10,698 nt of DNA, from positions 1 to 10,698 of the forward strand of contig JAIDNR010000329.1 in assembly GCA_029063695.1 (NCBI GenBank), given 5' to 3'. Made by a program: the position numbers and the translations under genes. Shown here one piece after another: positions 1 through 7,447 of this stretch. A model generated the notes under the pieces. It was not told the origin of the DNA, did not search any database, and saw only the letters and a list, made by a program, of their open reading frames with translations. The DNA is from Ruminococcus sp. GTDB lineage: Bacteria; Bacillota; Clostridia; Oscillospirales; Ruminococcaceae. Numbering within the stretch: the first letter of the stretch is position 1; every line of letters starts with the position of its first letter.

Positions 1-1
1 T

Positions 2-55
2 GGTACTTCCATGCGGTTCAACAGCAATATGGCAGAGGTAGAAAAGCGTAAATAA
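2..55 (+). CDS. 3' end of an unidentified gene (partial, frame uncertain)
   Basis: The window opens inside what is probably the tail of an upstream gene. Reading from base 2 gives 17 codons, a charged C-terminus ending EKRK, and a TAA stop at 53-55. The next gene's ribosome binding site (AAAGGAG, 54-60) overlaps this stop, which is the usual arrangement of adjacent genes in an operon. A second frame from base 1 is also open and stops at TAA 49-51. It uses two CAA codons, where the genes downstream prefer CAG, so I favour the first frame. The fragment is too short to assign a family, and no function is offered. Confidence 0.35.
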   Translation, partial: GTSMRFNSNMAEVEKRK

Positions 56-70
56 AGGAGATTTTTTAAA

Positions 71-283
71 ATGTTTAATAAAGACGAAAGATTTGTTCAA
101 ATTTACAAGCAGCAAATTTACATGCAGGAAGCTGTATCAGTAATGGCAATCTGGGTTGATAAGGTAACAGGAGTAAATTATCTTTATCATGAGAATGGCT
201 ATTCGGACGGAGGATGTTCGGGCGGACTTACTCCGCTTCTTGATAAAGACGGTAAGCCTGTAATAAGCAATCTGAGTGAATGA
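71..283 (+). CDS. small DUF6440-like protein
   Basis: This is a complete 70-residue protein with no signal peptide or membrane segment. The ATG at 71 follows AAAGGAG (54-60) at 10 nt, a normal spacing. The recognisable part is the C-terminal half: a VDKVTGVNYLY segment (residues about 29-39), a Gly-rich stretch, then GGLTPLLDKDGKPV (about 51-64). These match my recollection of DUF6440, a family of small Firmicutes proteins of unknown function that carry VDKETGVNYL and GGLTPLLD-type motifs. A GGCSG stretch just before GGLTPLL looks slightly longer than the usual form and adds a cysteine. The gene ends 7 nt before the favoured start of ecfA1, so the two are probably co-transcribed. I cannot assign a biochemical role. 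The family call is from memory of the motifs, not from a search. Confidence 0.75.
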   Translation: MFNKDERFVQIYKQQIYMQEAVSVMAIWVDKVTGVNYLYHENGYSDGGCSGGLTPLLDKDGKPVISNLSE

Positions 284-290
284 GAATACA

Positions 291-1130
291 ATGAGTAATA
301 TAATTGAAATAAAAGACCTGCATTTCAGCTATGACAGTAGCGGTGAAAATCCTGTTGAAGTACTGAAAGGTATCAATCTGAATATACAGGAAGGCGAATT
401 TGTAGCAGTTCTCGGTCATAACGGCTCGGGAAAATCAACTCTTGCAAAGCATATCAATGCTATATTAGTTCCGACTTCAGGAAAAGTTATAGTAAACGGT
501 ATTGATACGGCGGACGAAAACAGACTTTTTGAACTGAGACAGTGTGCAGGAATGGTTTTTCAGAATCCTGATAACCAGATAGTATCATCTATTGTTGAGG
601 AAGATGTTGCTTTTGCACTTGAAAATCTCGGTGTGCCATATGAAGAAATGCGTCGGCGTGTTGATGATGCACTTAAAGCCGTCAATATGTATGATTACAG
701 GCTTCATTCTCCTGCACAGCTTTCGGGCGGACAAAAACAGCGTGTAGCTATTGCAGGAATAATAGCAATGCAGCCGAAGTGCATTATTCTTGATGAACCT
801 ACTGCAATGCTTGACCCTCAGGGACGGCGTGAAGTTATGGCTGTTATAAAGAAAATGAACAGGGAGCAGGGCGTTACAATAGTTCTGATTACGCACTATA
901 TGGACGAAGCGGCACAGTGCGGACGTGTTGTGGTAATGGATAAGGGAAAAATTGTGCTTGACGATACCCCACGTGCTGTGTTCTCTCATGTTGATGAGAT
1001 AAAGAAAATCGGTCTTGATGTTCCGCAGGTCACTGAACTTGCATGGGAACTCAGAAAAGCAGGTATCAATATTTCTTCGGAGATAATTACGGAGCAGGAG
1101 TGTGTTGAGGCACTTAAAAATCTTTTCTGA
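291..1130 (+). CDS. ecfA1: ECF transporter ATPase EcfA1
   Basis: This is an ABC-type ATPase that pairs with EcfA2 and binds EcfT on the cytoplasmic face of the membrane, powering uptake of vitamins or metals captured by separate S components. Counting from the ATG at 291, the motifs are complete: Walker A GHNGSGKST (42-50), Q-loop Gln91 in FQNPDNQ, signature LSGGQ (144-148), Walker B with Asp168-Glu169, D-loop near LDP (174-176), and H-loop His202. The NPDNQ stretch is typical of EcfA1, and the 279-residue length is normal. An in-frame GTG at 276 would add five residues and overlap the DUF6440-like gene. I prefer 291, which has a weak TGAG at 281-284 and gives a typical N-terminus with the first strand at IIEIKDL. 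Neither start has a strong ribosome binding site, so translation may be coupled to the gene upstream. Confidence 0.95.
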   Translation: MSNIIEIKDLHFSYDSSGENPVEVLKGINLNIQEGEFVAVLGHNGSGKSTLAKHINAILVPTSGKVIVNGIDTADENRLFELRQCAGMVFQNPDNQIVSSIVEEDVAFALENLGVPYEEMRRRVDDALKAVNMYDYRLHSPAQLSGGQKQRVAIAGIIAMQPKCIILDEPTAMLDPQGRREVMAVIKKMNREQGVTIVLITHYMDEAAQCGRVVVMDKGKIVLDDTPRAVFSHVDEIKKIGLDVPQVTELAWELRKAGINISSEIITEQECVEALKNLF

Positions 1131-1143
1131 TAAGGAAATCTGG

Positions 1144-1150
1144 AAAGGAG
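1144..1150 (+). promoter_or_regulatory. ribosome binding site deciding the TTG start of ecfA2
   Basis: AAAGGAG lies 10 nt before TTG 1161, and no ATG or GTG sits at a suitable distance. This supports TTG as the true initiation codon of ecfA2. Confidence 0.8.
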
Positions 1151-1160
1151 ACGAAAATAA

Positions 1161-2018
1161 TTGGCAGTCATTGAAACTCAGGATTTGACTTATATCTACA
1201 GTCAGGGTACACCGTTCGAGAAAACCGCTGTAGACCATGTGAACTTAAAAATAGAAGAGGGCGAAATGATTGGCGTAATGGGTCACACAGGCTCAGGTAA
1301 ATCAACCCTTATACAGCATTTCAACGGACTTTTAAAGCCGACTTCGGGAAAAGTTCTGCTTGACGGTGAGGATATATGGGCGGACAAGTCAAAGATACGT
1401 GATGTCCGCTTTAAAGTAGGACTTGTTTTTCAGTATCCCGAATATCAGATTTTTGAGGAGACTGTTTACAAGGATATTGCTTTCGGCTGTAAGAATATGG
1501 GTCTTAATGATGACGAAATAAAAAAGCGTGTGCTTGAAACAGTTAATGACATCGGTCTTAAAGAAGAACTTCTACAGCGTTCGCCGTTTGATTTGTCGGG
1601 CGGTCAGAAACGTCGTGTAGCCATTGCAGGTGTTATGGCAATGAATCCACGTGTACTTATTCTTGATGAGCCTACAGCAGGCTTAGACCCTATGGGACGT
1701 GATATGATTCTCAGTCACATAAAGGATTATCACAAAAGAGTGAAAAATACTGTCCTGATTGTCTCTCACAGCATGGAAGATATTGCAAGTTTTGCAGATA
1801 AGATTCTTGTAATGAATAAGGGTTCACTTTTCTGCTATGATGATACCGAAAAGGTTTTCAGCCGTGCGGAAGAAATTTCAGAAATCGGACTCGATGTTCC
1901 GCAGATTACCAGAGTATTCATTGAACTGAAAAAGCAGGGTATTGATTTCGGCAAGGATGTTTATACTCTCGGATATGCAAAGAACCTGCTTTTGAAGAAC
2001 CTGAAAGGGGCTGTATAA
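1161..2018 (+). CDS. ecfA2: ECF transporter ATPase EcfA2
   Basis: This is the second ATPase of the ECF energising module, forming a heterodimer with EcfA1 that hydrolyses ATP and drives EcfT. It is 285 residues with a TTG start supported by AAAGGAG at 1144-1150. All ABC motifs are present: Walker A GHTGSGKST (41-49), Q-loop Gln91 followed by YPEYQIFEETV, signature LSGGQ (145-149), Walker B Asp169-Glu170, and His203 in the H-loop. The FQYPEYQ-FEETV stretch is a good marker for the EcfA2 (EcfA') class and separates it from its neighbour, which has FQNPDNQ. The C-terminal region, including EIGLDVPQITR, is shared with EcfA1 and is the usual EcfA extension. The gene ends one base before the ecfT start, so the two are almost certainly translationally coupled. 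Confidence 0.96.
   Translation: MAVIETQDLTYIYSQGTPFEKTAVDHVNLKIEEGEMIGVMGHTGSGKSTLIQHFNGLLKPTSGKVLLDGEDIWADKSKIRDVRFKVGLVFQYPEYQIFEETVYKDIAFGCKNMGLNDDEIKKRVLETVNDIGLKEELLQRSPFDLSGGQKRRVAIAGVMAMNPRVLILDEPTAGLDPMGRDMILSHIKDYHKRVKNTVLIVSHSMEDIASFADKILVMNKGSLFCYDDTEKVFSRAEEISEIGLDVPQITRVFIELKKQGIDFGKDVYTLGYAKNLLLKNLKGAV
2004..2010 (+). promoter_or_regulatory. ribosome binding site for the TTG start of ecfT
   Basis: AAAGGGG, inside the last codons of ecfA2, lies 9 nt before TTG 2020. It supports the TTG start and explains how ecfT can begin one base after the ecfA2 stop. Confidence 0.65.
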
Positions 2019-2019
2019 T

Positions 2020-2823
2020 TTGCTTAAAGATATTACCATAGGACAGTTTTTTCCCGGCGACAGTCTTATCCATCGTTTTGACCCACGTTTTAAAATCGTC
2101 ATAACGCTTGTGTATATTCTTATGCTTTTCACGGGCGACAATATAATCTGTCTTGCTGTCGGGGCTGTTTTTACGATTATGTCCGTAATTCTGTCAAAAA
2201 TTCCGTTCAAGATGTTCATAAAAAGCATAAAGCCGATTTTTCCGTTTCTGCTTTTAACTGCTGTACTGAATATTCTTTTTGTAAGTACAGGAGATGTGCT
2301 TTTTGAATGGCATTTTCTTAAAATTACGCAGGACGGCATAAATATAAGCATATTTATGATAATAAGAATAGTACTTCTTATTATGGGAAGTTCCCTGCTG
2401 ACATATACAACGTCTCCTGTCACTCTCACAGATGCCATAGAACGTCTGTTGTCACCATTAAAAAAGATTAAAGTACCTGTGCATGAACTTGCAATGATGA
2501 TGTCAATTGCTCTGCGTTTTATTCCCACGCTTATTGAGGAGACAGATAAAATAATGTCTGCACAAAAGGCGAGAGGTGCGGAAATTGATACAGGAAGTTT
2601 AATGACAAGGGCAAAGAATATGATTTCAATTCTTGTCCCGCTGTTCATATCGTCATTCAGGCGTGCGGACGAGCTTGCAACGGCTATGGAATGCAGATGC
2701 TATAACGGAGGTGAGGGTAGAACACGTCTAAGACAGCTTAAATCCTCATCAAAGGATTATATTGCTCTTGCTGTTTCACTTATATTCTATGCCGCTGCAA
2801 TTACCGTAAACATCATTACATGA
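2020..2823 (+). CDS. ecfT: ECF transporter transmembrane coupling protein EcfT
   Basis: EcfT is the integral membrane scaffold that links the EcfA1/A2 dimer to the S component and transmits ATP-driven movement. The 267-residue protein opens with FFPGDSLIHRFDPRFKI, typical of EcfT N-termini. It has hydrophobic segments at about residues 24-38, 43-59, 70-90 and 107-130, and a final one at about 246-265. The cytoplasmic coupling helices carry the two conserved Ala-Arg-Gly-type motifs. The first is canonical (Ala184-Arg185-Gly186 in QKARGAE). The second reads Cys225-Arg226-Cys227 in AMECRCYNGGEGRTR, keeping the key arginine but replacing both flanking small residues with cysteine. The start is TTG, with AAAGGGG 9 nt upstream. 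No S component is encoded in the window, which fits a group II (shared-module) ECF system, so the substrate cannot be told from here. Confidence 0.95.
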   Translation: MLKDITIGQFFPGDSLIHRFDPRFKIVITLVYILMLFTGDNIICLAVGAVFTIMSVILSKIPFKMFIKSIKPIFPFLLLTAVLNILFVSTGDVLFEWHFLKITQDGINISIFMIIRIVLLIMGSSLLTYTTSPVTLTDAIERLLSPLKKIKVPVHELAMMMSIALRFIPTLIEETDKIMSAQKARGAEIDTGSLMTRAKNMISILVPLFISSFRRADELATAMECRCYNGGEGRTRLRQLKSSSKDYIALAVSLIFYAAAITVNIIT

Positions 2824-2840
2824 AGTAAGGAGCTGACACA

Positions 2841-5660
2841 ATGGACTTCAAAGAAATCAGAGACAGCAAGACTGCTAAATTATTATACGATAAGGGTATA
2901 TTATATTTCTGTCTGTCATTTATTATTCCTGCTGTTATAATGCTTCTTGCCTTCAGAGATGAGGAGATTCACCCTTTCGGCGATAATCAGATGCTTGTTG
3001 TCGATTTATGGCATCAATATTTTCCGTTCTTTCGTGTAGTACGTGAAAAACTGCTGACAGATGGTTCTTTTCTCTATTCATGGCAGAATGGCATGGGAAC
3101 GAATTTTCTTTCGCTGATTTCCTACTATGCCGCAAGTCCTCTCAACTGGATTTCCGTTTTCTTTGACGAAGCACACGTCCGTGATGCCATGACTTATATA
3201 CTCATAGCAAAAATCGGATTCAGTGGTGCATTTTTCAATTGTTTTCTGCGGTATACCTATCAGCACAAAGACCTGTCAACAGTCATTTTTGCTGTAATGT
3301 ATGCTCTTTGCAGTTACACTCTCGGCTATTACTGGAATGTTATGTGGTTCGATACAATCGCACTCTTTCCATTGGTTATGCAGGGTATCACGGCAATATG
3401 CCGTGAGGGAAAATGGAAACTGTATACCGTTTCACTTGCACTCTCCCTGCTTGCAAATTACTATATTGCATTTTTTACCTGCATTTTCTCAGTATTCATG
3501 TTTGCAGGAGCTTTTATAATAAATGGTCATGGAATAAAGGACTTTTTCAAGAAACTGGTCATTATAACATGTTCATCGGGAATAGCCACAGGACTTTCGG
3601 CATTTATGCTGATTCCTGCATATCTGGGTCTTAAAATGACTTACAGTGCAGAGAATAAATTTCCCTCACAGATTTCATTCTACGAGAAATGGACTGATAT
3701 TTTTGCGAATCTTATTTCATATAATGAGCCTACTAATATTGAGGGACTTCCTAATATTGCGTGCGGAATGCTTGCGGTGACGCTTTTCGGAGTGTTTCTG
3801 TTTTCACTCAGAATAAAAGTCCGTGAAAAAATTATAACTCTTATTATGCTTGCACTTATAATAGTAAGCTGCAATATGAATACGCTGAATTTTATATGGC
3901 ACGGTTTTCATGCCACAAATCAGCTTCCTTACAGATTTTCGTTTATATTCAGTTTTGTACTGATTTCTGCGGCATATCGTGCTTATGATGTCATGACAAA
4001 AGAAAAGTTCAGACTCTATTTTCCGTGGCTTCTTATTGCTCCTGCCGCTGTATTCGGATTGAATTACTATACAGCGGTAAAGTCGGATGAAGTTTTTGAA
4101 ATGAGTATGGCATTCAAAAGTTCACTTATTATAACCGCCGCATATATCCTGATTTTTACGGCTTTAAGAATTGTCCCGATAAAAAAGCATGAAATAAAAA
4201 GAGCTGTGACCAATATATTTATCTGTGCGGCTGTTATAACCGAGCTTTCTGCAAACGCATCAATCGGAGTGGGGAAAGTCGGAAGTTCAAGCTATACTTC
4301 TTATCCTGCATCAAACGAAAGCGTTCAGAAAATTCTTGATGTAATGGAGCAGAGAGACAATCCGCTGTTTTACCGCTGTGAAATGACATCGACATACACG
4401 CTTAATGACAGTGCATTGTACGGTTATAACGGTGTATCTCAGTTTTCATCATCGGCAAATGTATCTGTTACAAAGCTTTTCCGTCGTTTCGGACTTTACG
4501 CTTCCGAAGCAGGAAACAGGTACTATTACAGAAATTCAACTCCTGTTGTAAATATGCTTCTCGGTCTTGATTATATCGTTTCCAAAAACAATGGACTCAA
4601 TAACAGCGAATATAATCTCAAATATATAACAAATGATTCCAATGTGTATCTTTATGAGAACAAATATCCGCTTTCTCTCGGATTCATGATGAACAGTGAT
4701 ATACTTGAACTTTCTTTAAAGGACGGTTTGAATCCTTTTGAGTATCAAAATAATCTCATGAAGCTTGCAGCAGGTATTGATAATAATATATTCACTGCTC
4801 AGCCTGTAAATCTTGTATCGTTTGAAAATATGGAGACAACCAAGACAGAATACGGTAATTATAACTTCAGACTCACAGATACGGAAAAATCGGCTGGTGC
4901 AACTTACAGCTATGCTTTTCCAGAAGATTCCGTTTTATATGGCTATGCGAAAAACGGAGCGTTTGATAGTCTTACAGTTCACTGTGATGATATAACTGCC
5001 GACAGTTCGATTTCAGTCAAAGATTATCCGATAGTATTCCCTATGGGAAACGGTAAGGCAGGAAGTATTTCGGAAGTTAAATTTGAAATATCAGAGGGTA
5101 AAACTTCGGGCAATTATACTATCATGACTTATGCCCTCAAAACAACAGAATTTGAGCAGGCTTACAGTAATCTTGCTGACGAACAGCTTGAAATCACATC
5201 ATTCGGTGATACGGAGATAACAGGAAGTATAACTGCCCTTGAAAAAGGCGTGCTGTATCTCTCAATTCCATATGAAAAAGGCTGGAAAGTGTATATTGAC
5301 GGCAAAAAGGCTGATACTTTTAAGGTACTTGATGCAATGCTTGGAGTTGAAGTTGATTCCGGAAATCATGAAATAGTTCTGAAATATTCTCCCGACGGTT
5401 TTACTCTCGGACTTATTATCAGCGGTGTGGCTCTGTTGATTCTGATTTTAGCAGTAATCGGTGAAAATATATTTAAAAAATCAAAAATAACTGAGGTGAA
5501 TGAAAATGCGGAATCTCAAAGTGATGACAGCATACAGAGGGACGAATTATCATGGATTTCAGATACAGGCGAATGCCCTGACGGTTCAGGAAGTACTAGA
5601 GAAAGCAGTATCGAAAGTTCTGAACGAGAAAGTGACAATAACGGGCTGTTCGAGAACTGA
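2841..5660 (+). CDS. YfhO-family polytopic membrane protein
   Basis: This is a 939-residue integral membrane protein. The ATG at 2841 follows TAAGGAG (2826-2832) at good spacing. A first membrane helix (about 20-38) is followed by an extracytoplasmic loop with GDNQ (47-50) and DLWHQYFPF (55-63), the acidic/Gln-Tyr signature I associate with YfhO and GT-C-type glycosyltransferases. About a dozen hydrophobic segments continue to about residue 475. A large extracytoplasmic region follows (about 475-850), ending in a beta-rich YEKGWKVYIDGKKA stretch, then a last helix (about 852-873). In Bacillus and Listeria, YfhO-type proteins are needed to glycosylate lipoteichoic acid using a lipid-linked sugar. 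A similar cell-envelope role is inferred here; the acceptor is unknown. The final 51 residues are Ser/Asp/Glu-rich, lie inside truA and are probably not a conserved domain (see findings). The gene sits between ecfT and truA, which are often neighbours in Firmicutes. Confidence 0.9.
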   Translation: MDFKEIRDSKTAKLLYDKGILYFCLSFIIPAVIMLLAFRDEEIHPFGDNQMLVVDLWHQYFPFFRVVREKLLTDGSFLYSWQNGMGTNFLSLISYYAASPLNWISVFFDEAHVRDAMTYILIAKIGFSGAFFNCFLRYTYQHKDLSTVIFAVMYALCSYTLGYYWNVMWFDTIALFPLVMQGITAICREGKWKLYTVSLALSLLANYYIAFFTCIFSVFMFAGAFIINGHGIKDFFKKLVIITCSSGIATGLSAFMLIPAYLGLKMTYSAENKFPSQISFYEKWTDIFANLISYNEPTNIEGLPNIACGMLAVTLFGVFLFSLRIKVREKIITLIMLALIIVSCNMNTLNFIWHGFHATNQLPYRFSFIFSFVLISAAYRAYDVMTKEKFRLYFPWLLIAPAAVFGLNYYTAVKSDEVFEMSMAFKSSLIITAAYILIFTALRIVPIKKHEIKRAVTNIFICAAVITELSANASIGVGKVGSSSYTSYPASNESVQKILDVMEQRDNPLFYRCEMTSTYTLNDSALYGYNGVSQFSSSANVSVTKLFRRFGLYASEAGNRYYYRNSTPVVNMLLGLDYIVSKNNGLNNSEYNLKYITNDSNVYLYENKYPLSLGFMMNSDILELSLKDGLNPFEYQNNLMKLAAGIDNNIFTAQPVNLVSFENMETTKTEYGNYNFRLTDTEKSAGATYSYAFPEDSVLYGYAKNGAFDSLTVHCDDITADSSISVKDYPIVFPMGNGKAGSISEVKFEISEGKTSGNYTIMTYALKTTEFEQAYSNLADEQLEITSFGDTEITGSITALEKGVLYLSIPYEKGWKVYIDGKKADTFKVLDAMLGVEVDSGNHEIVLKYSPDGFTLGLIISGVALLILILAVIGENIFKKSKITEVNENAESQSDDSIQRDELSWISDTGECPDGSGSTRESSIESSERESDNNGLFEN
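5493..5499 (+). promoter_or_regulatory. ribosome binding site deciding the truA start
   Basis: GAGGTGA is a strong anti-16S match. Its GAGG core is 9 nt from ATG 5506 but only 3 nt from ATG 5500, so 5506 is the better start. The site lies inside the YfhO reading frame. Confidence 0.75.
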
Positions 5661-6240
5661 TACCGGTGTTCATGCAAATCAATTCTGCTTTAATGTAAAG
5701 ACGGAAAGCAGTATAAGAAATATTGGATTTTGCAGAGGCGTGAACGGTGAACTTCCCAATGATATATCAATACTGAGCTGTGAAGATGTTCCGCTTGATT
5801 TTCATGCACGTTTTGACTGCAAGGCTAAGGAATATATTTACAGAATGCATTGCTCGGAATCAAAAGACCCTTTCGGTGCTGATTTGGCTTTTCATTACAG
5901 ACGGAAATTTGATACAGAAAAGGCAAAATATGCTTCACGATTTCTTATCGGTACTCACGACTTCGCAAGCTTCTGTGCAGACTGTACAAATGTTTCAACG
6001 ACCGTCCGCACTATTTATTCCCTTGAAATAGAAAATAGTGGAGATTCTGTGATAATACTTGTAAAAGGCGACGGTTTTTTGTATAATATGATTAGGATAA
6101 TTGCAGGAACGCTTATTGACATAAACGAAGGCAGAATTTCTCCCGATGATATGCCTGCAATTATTATGGCAAAAAACAGGCTGAGAGCAGGCAGAACTGC
6201 TATGGCTCATGGTTTGTATCTCAACAGGGTGTTTTACTGA
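5506..6240 (+). CDS. truA: tRNA pseudouridine synthase A (TruA)
   Basis: TruA converts uridines 38-40 in the anticodon stem-loop of many tRNAs to pseudouridine in the cytoplasm. Counting from ATG 5506 the protein has 244 residues, normal for the family. The catalytic aspartate is Asp52 in GCSRTDTGVHA. Other family landmarks are YRGTNYHGFQ near the N-terminus (about 10-19), KEYIYRM in the central region, GDGFLYNMIRIIAGTL near residue 190, and the terminal RLRAGRTAMAHGLYL. The first landmark has Arg11 where many TruA proteins have Asp (YDG). An upstream in-frame ATG at 5500 would add two residues but sits too close to the ribosome binding site. The first 155 nt overlap the YfhO gene in a different frame. 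TruA's family conservation runs through the overlap, so this is the functionally constrained frame there. Confidence 0.95.
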   Translation: MRNLKVMTAYRGTNYHGFQIQANALTVQEVLEKAVSKVLNEKVTITGCSRTDTGVHANQFCFNVKTESSIRNIGFCRGVNGELPNDISILSCEDVPLDFHARFDCKAKEYIYRMHCSESKDPFGADLAFHYRRKFDTEKAKYASRFLIGTHDFASFCADCTNVSTTVRTIYSLEIENSGDSVIILVKGDGFLYNMIRIIAGTLIDINEGRISPDDMPAIIMAKNRLRAGRTAMAHGLYLNRVFY

Positions 6241-6252
6241 ATGACAATTGAT

Positions 6253-6259
6253 AAAGGAG
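6253..6259 (+). promoter_or_regulatory. ribosome binding site deciding the start of the DUF5711-like gene
   Basis: AAAGGAG ends only 1 nt before an in-frame GTG at 6261, which is too close to use. It is 10 nt before ATG 6270, which is therefore chosen. Confidence 0.75.
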
Positions 6260-6269
6260 CGTGAAAGCA

Positions 6270-7436
6270 ATGCCGATGTATGATATGAATGATATGGTTG
6301 AGCTGAAAAAACGAAAAAAACGAAAAAAAATGATTACTCGCCTTATCATTTTTATGGTTCTTATAGTTGCGGCATCTTCGGCTTACCTTACTAAGGAATC
6401 ATGGCTTCCTAAACTGAGAGGTTTGGGAAAGCAGTATACTACAATTGTCAATGACGGCAAACTTGCAGAGGGCAATTTTCCAATTGAAATAAACGGCAGT
6501 GTTAATTATCAGACTGATTGTGCAGACAGTTGCGTTATTGTTCTCAATGATGCTTATATCTATTTCTACAGTGAAGAAGGCGGATTAATTAAAAAGCGTC
6601 AGCACGCATATACTAATGCAGTAATGAATGCCATGAACGATAAGGTTCTTGTATATGAATACGGCGGAAACAGATTCAGTGTTGAGGACAGAACAGGCAT
6701 TATATATTCACAGCAGCTTGATGAAAATATTATTTTTGCAAGGCTCAGTAAAGAAGGATATACGGCTGTTGTCACAACATCACAGAAATATGAATGTGAA
6801 GTTTCTGTATATGACAGCAGAGGCGAAGTAATCTACGAAAGAAAGTGTATACAGAAAGTCAGTGATATAAGCTTTACTGAGAACAGCACAGGCTGTATAA
6901 TAGGATACATATATGCCGAAAACGGTTCGCTTGTTACTTCTGTTCAGGAAGCCGAATTTACTGTAAGCGGCGAAAAATGGACTTCTCCCGGACTTGATAC
7001 TTTTGGTCTTGATGTTTATAGCTTTTCCGACGGTGCATTCGTTCTTGGAATTGATGCCTGCGGATATGTTGACAAAAGCGGTCAGATAAGTTCGTTCTAT
7101 CGTTATGACGGTGATTATGAGGACGGTTCAAGCAGTAATGGTCAGTCCGCTGTGATAATCAATAACGATGACAGGCGAAAATATGTTATGGCACTTTTTG
7201 ACGGCGGCGGAAAAGAGCCTATTATAATCGGATTTGAAACTCCGCTTATTGATGTTGCTGTGAGCGGTGGTCTTGCTTATGTTATGACTCAGAATGCCGT
7301 GCTTGCATATGATTTTACGGGAAGTCTCCGTTCAACGGCTTCTGTAAATGATTCATATACAGGTTTTGTCAGAAGTGAAAGTTATGTTTTTCTGAAAAGT
7401 TTCAGTAAAATAGACAGAATAAATTATGAAAGCTGA
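6270..7436 (+). CDS. membrane-anchored propeller-like protein, probably DUF5711 family
   Basis: The protein has 388 residues from ATG 6270, the start favoured by AAAGGAG at 6253-6259; a GTG at 6261 would add three residues. A short acidic/Met-rich N-terminus precedes a highly basic KKRKKRKK block (13-20), then one hydrophobic segment (about 24-40). This predicts an inside-out anchor with the remaining ~345 residues outside the membrane. That part is made of short beta-rich repeats with recurring aromatic and Gly/Asp turns, such as the NDKVLVYEYGG and DSRGEVIYERK regions, and resembles a beta-propeller. I recall DUF5711 proteins of Clostridia with this layout, next to CvpA-like genes, but this is memory rather than a search. 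No catalytic motif is visible. The gene ends 11 nt before the CvpA-like gene, so the two probably act or are expressed together. Function is unknown; an envelope-associated scaffold or sensor is only a guess. Confidence 0.75.
   Translation: MPMYDMNDMVELKKRKKRKKMITRLIIFMVLIVAASSAYLTKESWLPKLRGLGKQYTTIVNDGKLAEGNFPIEINGSVNYQTDCADSCVIVLNDAYIYFYSEEGGLIKKRQHAYTNAVMNAMNDKVLVYEYGGNRFSVEDRTGIIYSQQLDENIIFARLSKEGYTAVVTTSQKYECEVSVYDSRGEVIYERKCIQKVSDISFTENSTGCIIGYIYAENGSLVTSVQEAEFTVSGEKWTSPGLDTFGLDVYSFSDGAFVLGIDACGYVDKSGQISSFYRYDGDYEDGSSSNGQSAVIINNDDRRKYVMALFDGGGKEPIIIGFETPLIDVAVSGGLAYVMTQNAVLAYDFTGSLRSTASVNDSYTGFVRSESYVFLKSFSKIDRINYES
6306..6329 (+). repeat. 9-bp tandem repeat with poly-A runs encoding KKR units
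   Basis: The unit AAAAAACGA occurs twice and is followed by a third partial copy, giving A-runs of 6, 7 and 8 bases separated by CG. It is in frame and encodes KKRKKRKK just before the membrane anchor. A whole-unit change would alter the basic block by three residues without shifting frame; a single-base slip in an A-run would truncate the protein. Confidence 0.85.
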
Positions 7437-7447
7437 GGGGGGATTAT

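Noticed and set aside
1..70. Riboswitch or leader upstream of the ECF module
   Set aside because: ECF genes are often riboswitch-controlled, but only about 50 nt of probable coding sequence and a ribosome binding site are present here; there is no room for an aptamer.
585..1238. 217-codon open frame on the minus strand
   Set aside because: It lies opposite ecfA1 and the ecfA2 start, both of which have complete ABC motifs. Its translation is rich in Cys, His and Asn with no domain pattern, as expected of an antisense shadow.
1878..2648. 256-codon open frame on the minus strand
   Set aside because: It is antisense to the ecfA2 end and ecfT. Its hydrophobic look mirrors the membrane segments of EcfT, and it has no family features of its own.
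5472..5490. Programmed frameshift signal at TTTAAAAAATC near the YfhO end
   Set aside because: The bases are slippery, but the codon phase (TTT AAA AAA) does not fit the standard X XXY YYZ heptamer for -1 shifts. A simple indel explains the layout with fewer assumptions.
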